Below are positions 6,528 through 7,321 of a stretch of 7,321 bases of DNA, one piece after another; within the stretch, counting starts at the first letter, position 1; every line of letters starts with the position of its first letter. The position numbers and the translations under genes are program-made. Location of the stretch: contig JASBRM010000173.1 in NCBI GenBank assembly GCA_030149405.1, positions 1 through 7,321 of the forward strand. The letters are read 5' to 3'. The stretch is from Neptuniibacter sp. (GTDB lineage Bacteria; Pseudomonadota; Gammaproteobacteria; Pseudomonadales; Balneatricaceae). The notes under the pieces were generated by a model, which was given only the letters and a program-made list of their open reading frames with translations, had not been told where the DNA came from and made no database searches.

Positions 6528-6779
6528 ATGGCAAAGCCTAACCCTAAGGCTCCTGAAAAGACGGTGAGTATTTCATGTGCTCGTTGTGGAGCTTTGCTAT
6601 ACAAGTACAAAAAGGGTGGGAAGGGGGCACTGGTAAAGTGTTTTAAGGAGAGGATTGTGAAAAATTATACAACCACACCCTGCCAGTGCCCTGAATGTCA
6701 GCAGGTATTTGCCCGTGAAATGTTAATCCGTGGTGCTCCTGCTTATAAGATTATCGGTGGTAAGGTGATCACTAAATAG
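6528..6779 (+). CDS. Small zinc-ribbon-type protein of unknown function
   Basis: An 83-residue basic cytoplasmic protein with no signal peptide. Cys17-X2-Cys20 (SCARCGALLYKYKKGG) and Cys54-X2-Cys57 (CQCPECQQVFAR) form a classic split zinc-ribbon; Cys38 and Cys52 are extra. The arrangement CxRCG...Y.KGGKG.LVKCF.ERI...NYT...CP.C...F.R...IRG.PA.KIIGGKV resembles a widespread family of short uncharacterised zinc-ribbon proteins in Proteobacteria and Firmicutes. A nucleic-acid or ribosome role is possible from charge and size, but is not shown. AGG at 6518-6520, 7 nt before ATG, supports the start. It is divergent from the DUF255 gene and its last 57 bp overlap the convergent lipoprotein gene. The TAG stop is at 6777-6779, with no hairpin terminator after it. 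Confidence 0.87.
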   Translation: MAKPNPKAPEKTVSISCARCGALLYKYKKGGKGALVKCFKERIVKNYTTTPCQCPECQQVFAREMLIRGAPAYKIIGGKVITK

Positions 6780-7157
6780 TTTCCCTTCTTGTCTTTTTCG
6801 CGCAATGTTGGGAGCTAAGCAGGTAATTTCGCCTTCCAGCCTGAATCGGGTAGTCGTTTTTGGAATCAGTTCATTACCCACCTGAGTGTTATCCTTCAGT
6901 GTTTGGGTTCCGGTAATGATGTGCTGATAGCCTGCACCGCGACAAATTTCACGCGCGGCGTGATGCCACATGACCTCTACATCCTGTTTGCTGTTTTTGG
7001 ATGTGCCCTGATATTCCAGAACATATGTGTCGATGCTTAGAGGCTCGAATTTAAATCCCGAGTTTCCATCATAACTGCGGTAACTGCTGTCACAGCCAGA
7101 GGTTACTGCAAGAATTCCGCCTAAAAGCAATGAATTAAAGAGTTTGAAATTGTGCAT
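6723..7157 (-). CDS. Small predicted lipoprotein (CC0125/CC1285-like, tentative)
   Basis: A 144-residue exported protein with a type II signal peptide: MHNFKLFNSLLLGGILAVTSGC, with Cys22 as the predicted lipidated residue. The lipobox VTSGC is a tolerated variant, with Thr/Ser at -3/-2. Asp23 follows the cysteine; in E. coli, Asp at +2 favours retention in the inner membrane. The mature part has a YVLEYQGTSKNSKQDVE strand and the helix WHHAAREICRGAGYQHI (64-80), then RFRLEGEITCLAP. Cys72 and Cys113 could form a disulfide. The 'Y...Y.G......V...W..AAE.C...GY' pattern is reminiscent of the CC0125/CC1285 lipoprotein family, from memory and unverified. The start is strong: AAGGAG at 7164-7169, 6 nt before ATG. 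The charged C-terminal tail after about residue 116 is encoded partly antisense to the zinc-ribbon gene and may be a late extension. Function unknown. Confidence 0.85.
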   Translation of the reverse strand: MHNFKLFNSLLLGGILAVTSGCDSSYRSYDGNSGFKFEPLSIDTYVLEYQGTSKNSKQDVEVMWHHAAREICRGAGYQHIITGTQTLKDNTQVGNELIPKTTTRFRLEGEITCLAPNIARKRQEGKLFSDHLTTDNLISRSTTD

Positions 7158-7210
7158 TACGGACTCCTTGCTTTTAGAAAAAGGTTACTGATTCTATTTG
7201 GATTGATTTT

Positions 7211-7226
7211 CTGTACACAGATTCAG
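7211..7226. promoter_or_regulatory. LexA-like box upstream of the lipoprotein gene (weak candidate)
   Basis: CTGTACACAGATTCAG has the CTG-N10-CAG layout of the gammaproteobacterial SOS box and agrees with about 12 of 16 positions of CTGTATATATATACAG. It lies 54-69 bp upstream of the lipoprotein ATG, and just downstream of a -10-like TATAAG read on the minus strand (7237-7242). That is a suitable operator position. One such match can occur by chance, and a lipoprotein is not a standard SOS gene. Confidence 0.25.
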
Positions 7227-7321
7227 TGTGATTCTGCTTATAAATAATAAAATTTTGAATATTTGCATTACAGATCTAAATAAATTATTTATTAGATATA
7301 CAGATTTAGGGTTGTTAGCCT

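Noticed and set aside
7272..7293. Palindrome-like AT stretch CTAAATAAATTATTTATTAG
   Set aside because: Four of the ten symmetric pairs mismatch when it is folded at its centre, and AT-only sequence gives such patterns easily.
1..7321. Mobile element, phage defence cassette, CRISPR or toxin-antitoxin pair
   Set aside because: I looked for transposase/integrase motifs, terminal repeats, regularly spaced repeats and small paired genes and found none. The gene content looks like a normal chromosome.

Overview
The window reads as chromosomal DNA of a free-living, motile, Gram-negative gammaproteobacterium. The evidence is an E. coli PpiA-like periplasmic cyclophilin, a Sec-exported redox protein carrying a DsbD-alpha-like domain, a lipoprotein, and a Cache-type chemoreceptor that lacks the C-terminal NWETF pentapeptide. 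Base composition looks like the mid-40s percent GC by eye. A marine Oceanospirillales/Alteromonadales-type or Pseudomonas-relative host is my inference; no rRNA or other marker gene is present to fix it. I see no tRNA, CRISPR array, transposase, integrase or phage gene.

Layout from left to right: the 3' two fifths or so of a Cu+-exporting P1B ATPase (copA, +, cut by the left edge) runs tail-to-tail into an exported cyclophilin (ppiA-like, -), and the two coding ends overlap by 29 bp. A 190-bp divergent spacer holds a good sigma70-type promoter with an inverted repeat over the presumed start of transcription. A vicinal-oxygen-chelate (VOC) protein follows (+), with an uncertain, possibly non-ATG start. 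Next is a complete methyl-accepting chemotaxis protein (+). It ends at a strong bidirectional terminator shared with a convergent 784-residue exported protein (-). A 71-bp divergent spacer leads to a small zinc-ribbon protein (+), which overlaps tail-to-tail by 57 bp with a small lipoprotein (-). The right edge is AT-rich upstream DNA of that lipoprotein, with a LexA-like box and three ACAGAT elements.

The most interesting object is the 784-residue protein. It combines a signal peptide, a DUF255 thioredoxin-like domain with a CHWC motif, a long alpha-helical COG1331 (YyaL/SSP411/SPATA20) toroid domain, and an extra C-terminal domain of about 115 residues that resembles the N-terminal (alpha) domain of DsbD with a CX4C pair. 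In outline this is a periplasmic redox relay fused to a carbohydrate-enzyme-like barrel. Four products of the window act in or across the envelope (copper export, periplasmic prolyl isomerisation, periplasmic thiol chemistry, a lipoprotein). However, strands alternate and there is no operon, so functional linkage is only a hypothesis. Most other content is ordinary housekeeping or accessory chromosome.
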